Assembly: GCF_900111175.1 (NCBI RefSeq) | Contig: NZ_FOGI01000001.1 | Span: 310,001-374,000, forward strand | Length of the DNA stretch: 64,000 nucleotides | Source: Actinokineospora terrae | Lineage (GTDB): Bacteria > Actinomycetota > Actinomycetes > Mycobacteriales > Pseudonocardiaceae | Reading direction: 5' to 3' | Shown: positions 34,443 through 48,223 of the stretch, piece after piece | Layout: every line of letters begins with the position of its first letter | Numbering within the stretch: the stretch's first letter is position 1 | Notes under the pieces: model-generated | Database searches by the model: none | What the model was told of the DNA's origin: nothing | The model's input: only the letters and a program-made list of their open reading frames with translations | Program-made: the position numbers and the translations under genes

Positions 34443-35297
34443 ATGCTGAAGCGACTCACCCTCGTCACCCTGGCCCTGCTGGTGGCCGCCACCGCCCCCG
34501 CCGCGGCCGCCGCCCCGACCCCCACCGGGGAGGTCGTCTACACCACCCGGAGCGCGGGCAAGGTCCTCGCGCTCACCTTCGACGACGGTCCGGCTCCCGA
34601 GATCACCCCGGCGCTGCTGGACCTGTTGCGGGAGCACCGGATCCGCGCGGTGTTCTGCCTGATGGGGTCCACCGCGGCCCAGGCGCCCGACCTGGTCAAG
34701 CGGATCGTCGCCGACGGTCACCCGCTGTGCAACCACTCGTACGCGCACGAGGACCTCTCGGCGCTGACCCCGGCGGAGGTCCGGGCCAACCTGACCGCCA
34801 CCGACGCCGCCATCCGCCAGGCGGCGGGCAACCCGGGCCTGCCGATCCCGTACTTCCGGGCGCCGTTCGGCAGCTGGGGCAACGGGGTCACCGACATCGC
34901 CGCCTCGCTGGGCCACTCGTCGGTGGCCTGGACCGTCGACCCCCGCGACTGGGACGGTTCCGCCGCGCCGGTCCTGGTGGAACGGCTCGCCGCGCAGGTC
35001 TACCCGACCGCGGTCGTGCTGTCCCACGACGGCGGTGGCGACCGCCACCCCACGCTCGCCGCGTACCAGCAGCTCATTCCCCGCTGGAAGGCCGAGGGCT
35101 ACACCTTCGACCTCCCCGCGGTGACCGGTGGGCCGTACCCGCCCGCGTGCACGGCTCCCGTGTGGCAGAAGAACTCCACCTACGTCGCGGGCAACCGGGT
35201 GTCGCAGGACGGGAAGCTCTACCAGGCCAACTGGTGGACCAGGTCCGAACGGCCCAGCGGGGCACCGTGGACGTGGACCAGCCTCGGCGCCTGCTGA
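34443..35297 (+). CDS. Secreted polysaccharide deacetylase with carbohydrate-binding C-terminus
   Basis: 284 residues. A signal peptide (MLKRLTLVTLALLVAATAPA) leads to a NodB domain with TFDDGPAPE (metal/base Asp) and NHSYAHE (His ligands), then AVVLSHDGG. The last about 50 residues form a chitin-binding type 3 (CBM5/12) module (VWQKNSTYVAGNRVSQDGKLYQANWW). It likely deacetylates chitin-like polysaccharide or peptidoglycan GlcNAc outside the cell. Monocistronic, with GAAGGGAG upstream. Confidence 0.93.
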   Translation: MLKRLTLVTLALLVAATAPAAAAAPTPTGEVVYTTRSAGKVLALTFDDGPAPEITPALLDLLREHRIRAVFCLMGSTAAQAPDLVKRIVADGHPLCNHSYAHEDLSALTPAEVRANLTATDAAIRQAAGNPGLPIPYFRAPFGSWGNGVTDIAASLGHSSVAWTVDPRDWDGSAAPVLVERLAAQVYPTAVVLSHDGGGDRHPTLAAYQQLIPRWKAEGYTFDLPAVTGGPYPPACTAPVWQKNSTYVAGNRVSQDGKLYQANWWTRSERPSGAPWTWTSLGAC

Positions 35298-35327
35298 CAG
35301 TTCCGTGCATTGTGGCTGATAATGCGG

Positions 35328-35354
35328 AGCCCGGTCACCGGTGGTGGCCGGGTT
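35328..35354 (+). terminator. Hairpin after the deacetylase gene
   Basis: Arms 35328-35339 and 35343-35354 pair over 12 bp with two G-T wobbles. It overlaps the last codons of the convergent dehydrogenase, so it may serve both directions. Confidence 0.6.
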
Positions 35355-36357
35355 CCGTCATTCGTCGCGCTACAAGGGTTTTCGCGGCGTCCAGTGGGGT
35401 GGCGCCGGTGTCGAGGATCGTGCGGACGGTGTCGGCGATGCGGTCGACCTCCGCCAGTGCGGCGTCGTGCGGGAGGCGGTCCACCTCGCGGGCGATGGTG
35501 TAGATGATCCCGCCCGCGCTCGCGACGAAGTCCGGGATCCAGGTGATCCCCTTGTCCGCCAGGGTGTCGGCGACGTCGTCGGTGACCAGTTGGTTGTTCG
35601 CCGGGCCGACGACGAGGTCGGCGGCGATCTCGGTGTCGTGGTCGATCAGGCCGCCGATGGCGGCGGGGATGAGGACGTCGGCGGGAACGGTCAGCGCCTG
35701 TTCCGGGGCGACCCACTTGGCGCCGAGTCTTGTTGCCGGCAGGTGTTTTTCGGCGTCGATGTCTGTGATGGTGACCTCGGCACCGTCGCGGATGAGGCTC
35801 TCCGCCAGGTACGCGCCCACCGAACCGAGCCCGACCAGGACCACCTGTTTCCCGGCCACGGAACCGGTGGCCGCGCGCAGTGCCGCCCGGACGCCGATCG
35901 CGGTGGGTTCACTGGACGACCCGCTCCCGCCCGCGGACTCGGGGGCGCAGAAGGCGTGCGGGAACTCGAGCATGTCCGCCGGGCCGGTGCCGATGTCGGG
36001 GCCCGCGCGGTAGTCGCCGTCGAAGTCGGCGATGAGGTCGGCGTGGTCCAGGATCGCGGCTCGGCGGAGGTCCGGGTCGAGTCGCGTGCCCGGGGGCAGC
36101 GCGATGACGCTCTTGCCGCCGCCGAACGGGACACCGGCGGCCGCGCACTTCGCTGTCATCGCACGGGAAAGCCGCAGCACATCGGCGATCGCGGCGTTGA
36201 GGTCCGGGTAGTGCTTGAGCCTGCACCCGCCGATCGCCGGTCCCCGCGCGGTCGAGTGCACGGCGACCATCGTCGGCAGCCCCGAGCGTGCGCCGCGGCG
36301 GACCACCAGTTCCGAGTGCTGTGCGTCCATTCCCTGTCCCTCCCGGATGTCGAACAC
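35335..36357 (-). CDS. Leu/Val/Phe-type amino acid dehydrogenase
   Basis: 340 residues from the GTG at 36357; an ATG at 36330 has a better GGAGGGA site, but the GTG restores the family N-terminus (VFDIREG aligns with MFELLEK-type starts). It has the Glu/Leu/Phe/Val dehydrogenase core: AVHSTARGPAIGGCR, the catalytic-Lys GGGKSVI, then the Rossmann VVLVGLGSVGAYLAE. Oxidative deamination of a branched-chain amino acid, NAD-dependent, is most likely (valine or leucine dehydrogenase). GDYRAGPDIGT differs from the usual EDVGT. Divergent from an Lrp regulator 84 bp away. Confidence 0.88.
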   Translation of the reverse strand: MFDIREGQGMDAQHSELVVRRGARSGLPTMVAVHSTARGPAIGGCRLKHYPDLNAAIADVLRLSRAMTAKCAAAGVPFGGGKSVIALPPGTRLDPDLRRAAILDHADLIADFDGDYRAGPDIGTGPADMLEFPHAFCAPESAGGSGSSSEPTAIGVRAALRAATGSVAGKQVVLVGLGSVGAYLAESLIRDGAEVTITDIDAEKHLPATRLGAKWVAPEQALTVPADVLIPAAIGGLIDHDTEIAADLVVGPANNQLVTDDVADTLADKGITWIPDFVASAGGIIYTIAREVDRLPHDAALAEVDRIADTVRTILDTGATPLDAAKTLVARRMTEPGHHR

Positions 36358-36441
36358 CTCACGGCCGGAAAGCTAGGGTGATCACCAGGCAGGTGGGGGC
36401 GCCGCCGAACGAAGTTCGGTGGCCGGGGGAGTGGGGGCGTC

Positions 36442-36903
36442 GTGGACGACGTTGATTCGGCGATCGTGCGGCAGTTGCAGCTGGACGCGCGGCAGTCCAA
36501 CCGCGACATCGCGGCCAAGGTGGGCATCGCGCCGTCGACCTGCCTGGAACGCATCCGGCTGCTGCGCGCCCGCGGCGTGATCCTCGGCTACCACGCCGAG
36601 ATCGCCCCCGCCGCCCTCAACCGGGGCGTCCAGGCCATCGTCTCGGCCAAGGTCCGCCCCCTGAGCCGCCGGGTGATCGACTCCTTCCAAGCGGGCCTGG
36701 CCACCCTCCCCGAGGTGGAGTCGATCTACGTCACCGCGGGCGACGACGACTTCCTCATCCACGTCAGCGTCCAGTCCATCGACCACCTGCACGCCTTCCT
36801 GGTCGACCGACTGGCCGTCCGCCAGGAGATCGTCACCTTCCGCAGCAACATCATCTACCGCCACCTCCGGGACCCGGTTCTGGAGCCCCTCCCCGCTCCG
36901 TAA
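36442..36903 (+). CDS. Lrp/AsnC-family regulator
   Basis: 153 residues from GTG. The N-terminal HTH (DSAIVRQLQLDARQSNRDIA) is followed by the RAM ligand domain with VSAKVRPLSRRVIDSFQAGLATLPEVESIYVTAGDDDFLIHV. It is divergently transcribed from the amino acid dehydrogenase, like the BkdR/Lrp regulators that control branched-chain amino acid dehydrogenases, and probably binds the shared 84-bp promoter region in response to a branched-chain amino acid. Confidence 0.92.
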   Translation: MDDVDSAIVRQLQLDARQSNRDIAAKVGIAPSTCLERIRLLRARGVILGYHAEIAPAALNRGVQAIVSAKVRPLSRRVIDSFQAGLATLPEVESIYVTAGDDDFLIHVSVQSIDHLHAFLVDRLAVRQEIVTFRSNIIYRHLRDPVLEPLPAP

Positions 36904-37334
36904 TCGCTTCTTGCCGCGATCTTCCTTTGGCTGGTCTGTGTTATCCGCATCGCTTGATCCGCTAACCGCTATCAAGATAATGGGCAGAAGGTGGAGAGCG
37001 CTGGAGCAGCCGGTGAGCCGACACGTCACCACAAACCGCGCCTGGAGGGGAGACCGGGACCTTCAGCGATGTGACTCGGGTCAACGGGTTGTGCCAAGGG
37101 GTGTCAAGGTCCTGACGTGCGTGATGGTGACGGGGGTGTGTGGTGGGGTGGATCGGGGGTTGTTGCGGAGGGTTGGGGTGGGGGCGGGGGTGGTGCTCGG
37201 TTGGGGTGGGCGCTGCTCCATCCAGGGTGTGCCAAGGGAGCGGGCGGGCGGCATGGGTGGTGTGGGAGTCACCCCATGGTGATTGTGGACAGTGGCATAG
37301 TCGGTGGGGGTTGTCGCTGGCGTCGGGAGGTCGC
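36904..37334. other. Gene-free 431-bp region, strongly G-rich on plus
   Basis: No convincing gene. The 3' part (37117-37290) is extremely G-rich on plus, with multiple G3-G5 runs, including 37170-37190 where four runs of 3, 4, 5 and 5 G are separated by one or two bases. Two copies of GTGCCAAGGG (about 37090 and 37223) occur in it. A GGGAGG ribosome-binding site at 37325-37330 serves the SARP gene. Confidence 0.6.
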
Positions 37335-38120
37335 GTGGTCGACGACGGTGGGTTCGACGTGTTGGGGCCGTTGCGGGCCCACCGGCTCGGGGCCGCGCTG
37401 CCGGTGCCGGTCGGGGTGCAGCGGGTGGTGCTGATGACGTTGCTGGTCGCGCGGCGGGCGGTCACCGGGCGGCACCTGCTCGACCTGGCGTGGCCGGACT
37501 CGGTGCCGCCGTCGGGGATGAAGGCGGTGCACGTGGCCATCTCCCGGCTGCGCGGCTGGCTGCGCTCGGCGTTCCCCGGCACCCACATCACCCGCGACAA
37601 CGACTCCTACCGGCTCGACCTCGGTCCGTGGACCCTCGACGCCGACCGGTTCGACCACCTGGCCTGCCGCGGCATGGACCGCACCGCCGCCGCGGTCGTC
37701 CGGGTCCGCCACCTCGCCGCCGCCCTGGCCATCTGGCGCGGCCCGGTCCTCGACGCTCACCCGGTCGCCGCGGATTTCCCCACCACCGCGGGATGGGATC
37801 TCACCCGAACAGCCGCGGCCTGCGCCTTGGCCGACGCCGCCATCACCTCCGGCAGCCACCTGGTCGCGGTGCCCGCCCTCGCCGCCCTGGCCATCGAACG
37901 CCCGATGGACGAGGCGGTCTACGCCAGCTGGGCGCACCTGCTCACCACCTGTGGCAGACAGGCAGAGGCGGTCGCCGTCCTCAACACCATCCGCGCCCGC
38001 CTGGTCGACCACCTGGGCCTGGAACCCGGCCCGGTCCTGCGCGCCGCGCTCCAGCAAGCCCTGGCCCGCCCACTCCCCGAAGCCCCCTGCACCCCCACCT
38101 GCGTCTCGGCCGACTGCTGA
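37335..38120 (+). CDS. Stand-alone SARP-type transcriptional activator
   Basis: 261 residues from the GTG at 37335, supported by GGGAGG at 37325-37330. An N-terminal OmpR-like winged helix (DVLGPLRAHR through RDNDSYRLDL, about 5-95) is followed by a BTAD domain (about 100-250) with GRQAEAVAVLNTIRARLVDHLGLEPGPVL. Such short SARPs usually activate secondary-metabolite clusters, yet no biosynthetic genes lie nearby, so its targets are unknown. The G-rich upstream region may form a quadruplex. Confidence 0.88.
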   Translation: MVDDGGFDVLGPLRAHRLGAALPVPVGVQRVVLMTLLVARRAVTGRHLLDLAWPDSVPPSGMKAVHVAISRLRGWLRSAFPGTHITRDNDSYRLDLGPWTLDADRFDHLACRGMDRTAAAVVRVRHLAAALAIWRGPVLDAHPVAADFPTTAGWDLTRTAAACALADAAITSGSHLVAVPALAALAIERPMDEAVYASWAHLLTTCGRQAEAVAVLNTIRARLVDHLGLEPGPVLRAALQQALARPLPEAPCTPTCVSADC

Positions 38121-38219
38121 CCCGACCGCACTCGGCGCGCCAAACCCGGTAGCACCAACCGGCCCGCACCAGGCTGTCGAACGCCGCACCGATAGGTCCT
38201 TTATGGACTCGATCGACAC

Positions 38220-38265
38220 GCGAACGGCCCAGGTCGCCCCGGGGAGGGTGACCTGGGCCGCTCGC
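38220..38265 (-). terminator. Hairpin between SARP and lectin genes
   Basis: Arms 38220-38235 and 38250-38265 pair over 16 bp with one mismatch (cggcccaggtc/gacctgggccg core). It is 10 bp past the stop of the minus-strand lectin gene and about 100 bp past the SARP stop, so it may be bidirectional. Confidence 0.8.
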
Positions 38266-38274
38266 CGCAACGGG

Positions 38275-39390
38275 TCAGTCGGTGATGGTGAAGCCCGCGT
38301 AGCGGCCGTCGGGCTCGGTCTGGGTGGTGGACCAGACCTGGCGGTCGGTGCCGGTGGCGAAGACCTGGAGGCGGCCGTCGACGTTCACCGAGACCGCGGC
38401 GCCGCTGGCGAAGCGGCCGCCCAGGGTCACCGGGGCGGTGAACTTGCCGGAGCCCGCCTCGGTTTCCACGACGGTCCAGATGGCGTTGTCGGAGCCGCGG
38501 CCGAAGACGCTGAGGCGGCCGTCAGCCTGGCGGCTGGAGGCGAACTGCTCGGCGGCCCAGTCGCCGCCCACGCGGGTGTAGCTGCCGAACGGGCCGCTCG
38601 GCTCGGTCTGCGGGAGTTCGTAGAGCGCGTTGTCCAGACCGCGCACGAGCAGGTGCAGCAAGCCGTCCACGCCCCGCTGCACGGCGGGCGGGGTGTTGAT
38701 GGCACCCCCGATGTAGGCGTAATCGGCCTCCCACGCGCCCGACGCCACGGCCTGGGTCTTGACGTACACCGCGTCACCGCCGCCCCGGACGACGGCCACC
38801 AGGCGCCCGTCCGACTGCGCGGCGACGGCCGGGGACCCGATGATCCCGCCGCCGAGGTTGGTCCAGGTGCCGGTGGTCGAGTCCGGCCCGTCCTGCTTCC
38901 ACACCCACAGCTCGCCGATCGTCCCGCGCACCAGGGCCGACAGCGACCCATCGGCGTTGCGGGCCACCGCGGGGTCGTCGGTCAGGCTCCCGCCGATGCG
39001 CAGCCACGGCCCGAAGGTCCCGGCGTCGGTCTGCGCGCGCCACCACAGCGCGTTGTCCGTGCCGCGCGCGAACACGACGAGGTGTCCGCTGGCGTCGCGG
39101 TCCGCGACCGGTTTGCCGCCCAGCTGCCGGTTGCCGATGTTGCGCCACCCGTTCCAGCCGACCCCGGGAACGGCCTGGGTGTCGTACCAGAGCGACCGGT
39201 CCGAGCCTCTGGAGAAGACCACCAGCTTGCCGTCGATGTCCCGGCCGACCGCGGGGGTCAGCGTGGCCACCGGGCCGTAGTCGGCGCTCAGCGGCTTGTT
39301 CTGGACCGCTCCGGCGGTCCCGGCCACCCCCACCGCCACGGTGGCGGTGGTGACCGCGGCGATCAGCGCCCGACGCAGCAACGCGCGCAT
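38275..39390 (-). CDS. Secreted propeller lectin-like protein (PLL/tectonin type)
   Basis: 371 residues. The ATG at 39390 follows AGGAGG. A signal peptide ends near AGTAGA. The rest consists of about seven blade-like repeats of about 45 residues with the pattern DGxLxVFxRGxDxxLWxxxQ (DIDGKLVVFSRGSDRSLWYDTQ, DASGHLVVFARGTDNALWWRAQ, NVDGRLQVFATGTDRQVWSTTQ), typical of fucose-binding PLL/tectonin-like propellers. It likely binds surface or exogenous glycans outside the cell. A second propeller protein occurs at 57722. Confidence 0.85.
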   Translation of the reverse strand: MRALLRRALIAAVTTATVAVGVAGTAGAVQNKPLSADYGPVATLTPAVGRDIDGKLVVFSRGSDRSLWYDTQAVPGVGWNGWRNIGNRQLGGKPVADRDASGHLVVFARGTDNALWWRAQTDAGTFGPWLRIGGSLTDDPAVARNADGSLSALVRGTIGELWVWKQDGPDSTTGTWTNLGGGIIGSPAVAAQSDGRLVAVVRGGGDAVYVKTQAVASGAWEADYAYIGGAINTPPAVQRGVDGLLHLLVRGLDNALYELPQTEPSGPFGSYTRVGGDWAAEQFASSRQADGRLSVFGRGSDNAIWTVVETEAGSGKFTAPVTLGGRFASGAAVSVNVDGRLQVFATGTDRQVWSTTQTEPDGRYAGFTITD

Positions 39391-39691
39391 CTCGATCCTC
39401 CTGCCCGTTCCCCGAGGGGGCATGTCCTGCCCGTCGACTCCCGGGGAGCGTTCGCCGCCGATGCTGTCCACCGCCGTTTGCCCGGTGCTTGCGCCGGGCT
39501 TGCGCGGCGCTGATGCCGTTGCGGGACAACCTGTTCGGAGGCCCGGTGGTGACCGGGTGTGCGCGCCGGACCGCCGTTCGGGTGCGCGCGCACACAACCG
39601 GTGCCGTCGCACTCGACTGCCTGGCCCGGCTGAGTACGGTTACCCAGGACACTCCGCGACCCCGCGGGTGCCTGCGCGCGAGGGACGGGCG
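39391..39691. other. Divergent promoter region, 301 bp
   Basis: Non-coding between the secreted lectin (minus) and the poly-HAMP kinase (plus). A 10-bp GTGTGCGCGC/GCGCGCACAC inverted repeat (39557-39566/39586-39595, 19-nt loop) lies in it. No gene seen. Confidence 0.5.
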
Positions 39692-44491
<4,800 letters not shown>

Positions 44492-44493
44492 GC

Positions 44494-46836
44494 ATGGCGC
44501 AGGACACCACCCGGGAGCTGCCGGTGCCCGAGAGCCGCCGCGAGGACGTCGTCGGCAGGCTCGCCGCGACGGTCGACCGGCTGCGCGCCCAGGTGCGGCA
44601 CACGCACGACGCCACGGCCGGGCGGACGCTGCTGGAGCTGGCGACCGGGGTGCTGGTGGAGCGCCTGGGCTGCGGGCCCGCCGCGGCGGCGGCGCAGCTC
44701 GCGTCGTTGGCCCGGCGGGCGGGGCGCTCGCAGCTGGAACTGGCGGCGGAGATCGTCGACCAGGCGGCGCGCGACGAGCTGACCGAGGCGGCGCGGCGGC
44801 CGGTGGTGGACGCCTCGGCGGAGCCCGAGGGCGAGGTCGCGGTCCGGTTGCGCACGGCCGAGAGCGGCGCGTTGGCGGCGAGCGACACCCAGGCGGTCGC
44901 GGTGTCGTTGCTGCGGCACGCGCTCGTCCCGCTGGGCGCGGTCGGGGTGGCGGTGTGGCTGGCGGGGGGCGACTCGTCGCTGACGCTGGCCGGGTGCGCC
45001 GGGTTCGCCGACGACGAGTGCGGCCGGTGGCGGTTCGTGCCGCCGGGGGTGGCCGTGCCCGCCCGGCTCGCGTTGGCGGAGCGGGACGTGGCGTGGGTGC
45101 CGTCGCTGTCGGCGGCGGGGTTGCCGTCGATCGGGCAGCGCGACCTGCCGGACGGGGCGCGGGCGGCGATCCCGGCGGGCAGCGGTGGCCGGGTCCTCGG
45201 GGTGCTGGAGGTCTGCTGGCCAGGGCCGATGGAGCGGCCAGCGGCCAGGGTGTGGCGGCAGTTGGAGGCGCTGGCGCAGTTGTGCGCGCGCACGTTGGGC
45301 ACCGCGGCGGCCGAGGCCGACCCGGGTGGGCGGTCGGAGTTGGCCGATCTCGCCGACAGCCTGCGGGACCCGGCGCTGGTGCTGCGGCCGCACCACGACG
45401 CCGCGGACCGGGTGGTCGACTTCCGGATCGCGCACGTGAACCCGCGCTACACCGACCCGGGTGGTCGCCCGCGCGACGAGGTCGTCGGCGCGCTGCTGCT
45501 GGAGGTGTACCCGATGGCCGCGGTCGACGGCGGCCTGTTCGAGCGGGTGGAGCACGTGTACGCCACCGGTGAGCCGTTCCGGGCCGACCGCGTGGACTTC
45601 ACCGCGCTGGTCGAGCAGGTCCCGCTCACGGCGGCGCTCGGCGTCGGGATCAGCCGGGTCGGCGCGGCCGTGCTCCTGGTGTGGCACATCGAGGACGAGG
45701 CGACCCGGCTGGCGAACCTGCTCCAGCACGCGCAGCGGCTCGGCCGCATCGGCGGGTTCGAGGAGAACCTGGTGACCGGCGAGATCGCGTGGAACAGCGA
45801 GCTGTTCGCCCTCTACGGCCTGCCCGCCTCGGCGAAACCGGTGCCGGTCGAGCAACTGGCCCGGCACGCGCACCCGGACGACGCGGTGCTGATCGGCCGG
45901 TTCCTCCGCACACTGTTGCACCACAACCGGCCCGCGTCGACGGCGTTCCGGTTGCGCAGGCCGGACGGGGTGGCCAGGCACATCCGGGTGATCGCCGAGC
46001 CGGTTCCCGGGGACACGCCCGCGGTGCGCGGCGCGTACCAGGACATCTCGGCGCAGCACTGGACCGAGGTCGCGCTGGCGGCGACGCGGGAGCAGTTGGC
46101 GCACAGCGAGCAGGAAGCGGTCGAGCGCACGCGGCTCACGTTGCAGCTCCAGCACGCGATCATGCCGCCCGCGCAGAACACGTTGCAGACCCCGCACCTG
46201 GATGTGGCCGTGCGGTACCGGCCCGCGGAGAAGGAACACCTCATCGGTGGCGACTGGTACGACGCGGTCGTGCTGCCGTCATCGCAGATCCTGTTGTGCG
46301 TCGGGGACATCGCGGGCCACGGCATCGAGGCGGCGACGAGCATGGTGGTGCTGCGCAACGCCTTGCGAGGTCTCGCCGCGACCGGGGCCGGGCCCGCGCA
46401 GTTGCTGACGTGGCTGAACCTGGTCACGCGCCACTTGACCGACCACGTGACCGCTACTGCTGTGTGTGCGTTGTTCGACCCCGCAGACAGCACCTTGCGT
46501 TGGGCACGCGCTGGTCACCTACCGCCCGTGCTCATCCAGGGCAGCACCGCGACCACGCTGCCCCTGATCACCGGCCCCCTGCTGGGCGGCCTGGCCAACC
46601 CGGTGTACGAGGAAGCCCACCTGTCCCTGGTCCACCGCGACACCCTGCTCCTCTACACCGACGGCCTCATCGAACGCAAAGACCGCACCGTGGAGGAATC
46701 CCTGGCCCGCCTCCTCGCCACCGCCGCCCGCGCCACGTCCACTTTGGACCAGCGCCTGGACCGCCTCCTCACCCACAGCAACTCCGACACCGACGACGAC
46801 ACCTGCATCGTCGGCGTCCAACTCCGCCACCCCTGA
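44494..46836 (+). CDS. ANTAR/GAF/PAS/SpoIIE-type PP2C phosphatase
   Basis: 780 residues starting 2 nt after the kinase stop. Order: an ANTAR-like helical domain (about 40-90, LLELATGVLVERLGCGPAAAAAQL), GAF (about 125-265), two PAS-like domains (about 290-410 and 415-530), a coiled-coil linker (LAATREQLAHSEQEAVERTRL) and the PP2C/SpoIIE domain with GGDWYDAVVL and GDIAGHGIEAA near 590-620 and DDTCIVGVQL at the end. These RsbU-like phosphatases dephosphorylate anti-anti-sigma factors. Co-operonic with the poly-HAMP kinase, suggesting a joint stress-response module. Confidence 0.92.
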   Translation: MAQDTTRELPVPESRREDVVGRLAATVDRLRAQVRHTHDATAGRTLLELATGVLVERLGCGPAAAAAQLASLARRAGRSQLELAAEIVDQAARDELTEAARRPVVDASAEPEGEVAVRLRTAESGALAASDTQAVAVSLLRHALVPLGAVGVAVWLAGGDSSLTLAGCAGFADDECGRWRFVPPGVAVPARLALAERDVAWVPSLSAAGLPSIGQRDLPDGARAAIPAGSGGRVLGVLEVCWPGPMERPAARVWRQLEALAQLCARTLGTAAAEADPGGRSELADLADSLRDPALVLRPHHDAADRVVDFRIAHVNPRYTDPGGRPRDEVVGALLLEVYPMAAVDGGLFERVEHVYATGEPFRADRVDFTALVEQVPLTAALGVGISRVGAAVLLVWHIEDEATRLANLLQHAQRLGRIGGFEENLVTGEIAWNSELFALYGLPASAKPVPVEQLARHAHPDDAVLIGRFLRTLLHHNRPASTAFRLRRPDGVARHIRVIAEPVPGDTPAVRGAYQDISAQHWTEVALAATREQLAHSEQEAVERTRLTLQLQHAIMPPAQNTLQTPHLDVAVRYRPAEKEHLIGGDWYDAVVLPSSQILLCVGDIAGHGIEAATSMVVLRNALRGLAATGAGPAQLLTWLNLVTRHLTDHVTATAVCALFDPADSTLRWARAGHLPPVLIQGSTATTLPLITGPLLGGLANPVYEEAHLSLVHRDTLLLYTDGLIERKDRTVEESLARLLATAARATSTLDQRLDRLLTHSNSDTDDDTCIVGVQLRHP

Positions 46837-46854
46837 CCGGTTGCCCGACGCGGT

Positions 46855-46886
46855 CGCGGGCGCCGACGAAGGTGTCGGCGCCCGCG
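46855..46886. terminator. 13-bp hairpin between convergent genes
   Basis: Arms 46855-46867 and 46874-46886 (CGCGGGCGCCGAC and its complement) with a 6-nt loop. It lies 18 bp after the phosphatase stop and 6 bp from the convergent small-protein stop; probably bidirectional. Confidence 0.8.
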
Positions 46887-46892
46887 GTGCGG

Positions 46893-47141
46893 TCAGTCGG
46901 CGAGGAGCCAGAGCCAGTAGCTGCCCTTGCCGTTGGAGCCGTGCCAGTCGCAGCGGTAGTCGTAGACGTTGCTCGCCTCGGTGTAGTAGCGGCCCGCGTT
47001 CTCGCAGGAGTACTTCTTGTTGAACCTCTCGCCGGTGTCGTGCCACGCCTTGGCCACCTCGCCGGACGTGGTCGCCTGGCTCGTCGTCGCGGTGGTCAGC
47101 GCGGCGAGTGCGACCAGCGTGGAGATCAGGATCGCGCGCAT
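46893..47141 (-). CDS. Small secreted protein, 82 residues
   Basis: ATG at 47141 with GGGGGAGC upstream. The signal peptide MRAILISTLVALAALTTATT is followed by about 60 residues rich in aromatic residues with two Cys (KYSCENAGRYYTEASNVYDYRCDW), possibly one disulfide. I do not recognise a family. It overlaps the 3' end of the AraC gene by 16 bp and is co-oriented, so translation may be coupled. Confidence 0.75.
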   Translation of the reverse strand: MRAILISTLVALAALTTATTSQATTSGEVAKAWHDTGERFNKKYSCENAGRYYTEASNVYDYRCDWHGSNGKGSYWLWLLAD

Positions 47142-48223
47142 TGCTCCCCCTTGCCGTGGTTGCTGGATCCGCCCTGGTGGGCTGGTTCCAGTGTTTCGAG
47201 CACGTGCGGGGTGTGCGATGCCCATTCGCGCACGGGTCGTGCCGATCCGCGCAGACCCGCGCGGTAGTCGCTGGGCGGCTGCCCGTAGGTGGCGTGGAAC
47301 AGCCTGCTGAAGTGCGCCGAGCTGGCGAACCCCCACCGCGCGGCGACCGTGTGCACCGGCTGGTCGCGCAGCAACGGGTCCACGAGGTCCCGCCTGCACC
47401 GGTCCAGGCGCCGGTGGCGGATCCACGCCGCCGGTGAGGTGCCGCGGGCGGCGAAGAGCTGCTGCAACCTGCGCAACGAGATGTGGTGGGCGCGCGCCAC
47501 GGCCTGCGGTGTCAGCGCGCTGTCGCCGAGCGCGCGGTCGATGAAGCCGTCGATCCGCACGACCAGGGCGCGTTCGCGGGCCTGCTGGGTCAGCGCCGCG
47601 CCGCCGCCGACCGGCTCGGCCATGGCGGCGGCGAGCAGGTCGACGGTCATCGAGGCCAGCGGAGCCGCGTGGTGCTCGGCGAACTGGTCCGCGCGGCTCG
47701 TCAGGTCCACCAGCCACCTGGCGAGGGTGCCGCCCATCCCGTGCCGCGCGTCGAACGGCACCGCGGTGAGCCCGCGGACCACGGAGTCCGGCAGCGGGAG
47801 CCGCGCCCTGGGCACCTGCACCAGGACCGATGGCGACATCGGGTGGCACGACCGCAGGGCCCGCAGCGGGCGCGAGGTGTCGTACACCGTGAACTCCCCG
47901 GTGCCGACGGCCGCCTCCCGGTCGGCCTGGTCGATCACGGCCGCGCCGGACAGCATCATGTTGACCTGGTAGGCCTCGGGGTCGGACCGGCGGATCAGCC
48001 GTGTCGGCCTGCGCACCCGCAGCGAGGGGAACCGCAGGGCGGAGACCTGGACGTCACCGAGGGTGAGCACCCGCATGGACGCGGCGAAGCTCGACACGTC
48101 GTCGGCGGTGGCGAACACCGGGGTGAGGGAGTGGGCGCCGAAGGCGAGCCAGCTGTCGAACCGGTCGCCCGGCGCCACGGTGTCCGTGCTGAACTCGGTG
48201 ACCATGCCGAACTCGCCCAGCAC
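47126..48223 (-). CDS. AraC-family transcriptional regulator
   Basis: 365 residues from the GTG at 48223 (GAGGAG 6-8 nt upstream); an ATG at 48205 is the alternative. N-terminal AraC_binding_2-like domain (about 30-190) and C-terminal HTH pair (about 245-345): ALTPQAVARAHHISLRRLQQLF and HTVAARWGFASSAHFSRLFHATYG. It has RRxDPEAYQVNMMLSGAAV-type effector strands. Divergent from the haem oxygenase gene and overlapping a small secreted protein gene, so either could be its target. Confidence 0.92.
   Translation of the reverse strand: MLGEFGMVTEFSTDTVAPGDRFDSWLAFGAHSLTPVFATADDVSSFAASMRVLTLGDVQVSALRFPSLRVRRPTRLIRRSDPEAYQVNMMLSGAAVIDQADREAAVGTGEFTVYDTSRPLRALRSCHPMSPSVLVQVPRARLPLPDSVVRGLTAVPFDARHGMGGTLARWLVDLTSRADQFAEHHAAPLASMTVDLLAAAMAEPVGGGAALTQQARERALVVRIDGFIDRALGDSALTPQAVARAHHISLRRLQQLFAARGTSPAAWIRHRRLDRCRRDLVDPLLRDQPVHTVAARWGFASSAHFSRLFHATYGQPPSDYRAGLRGSARPVREWASHTPHVLETLEPAHQGGSSNHGKGEQCARS

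Noticed and set aside
37335..39390. Biosynthetic gene cluster around the SARP
   Set aside because: Neighbours are an Lrp regulator, a dehydrogenase and a lectin; no PKS, NRPS or tailoring genes seen.
39557..39595. GTGTGCGCGC/GCGCGCACAC dyad as a terminator or operator
   Set aside because: Low-complexity GC alternation with a 19-nt loop between divergent genes; too weak to assign.
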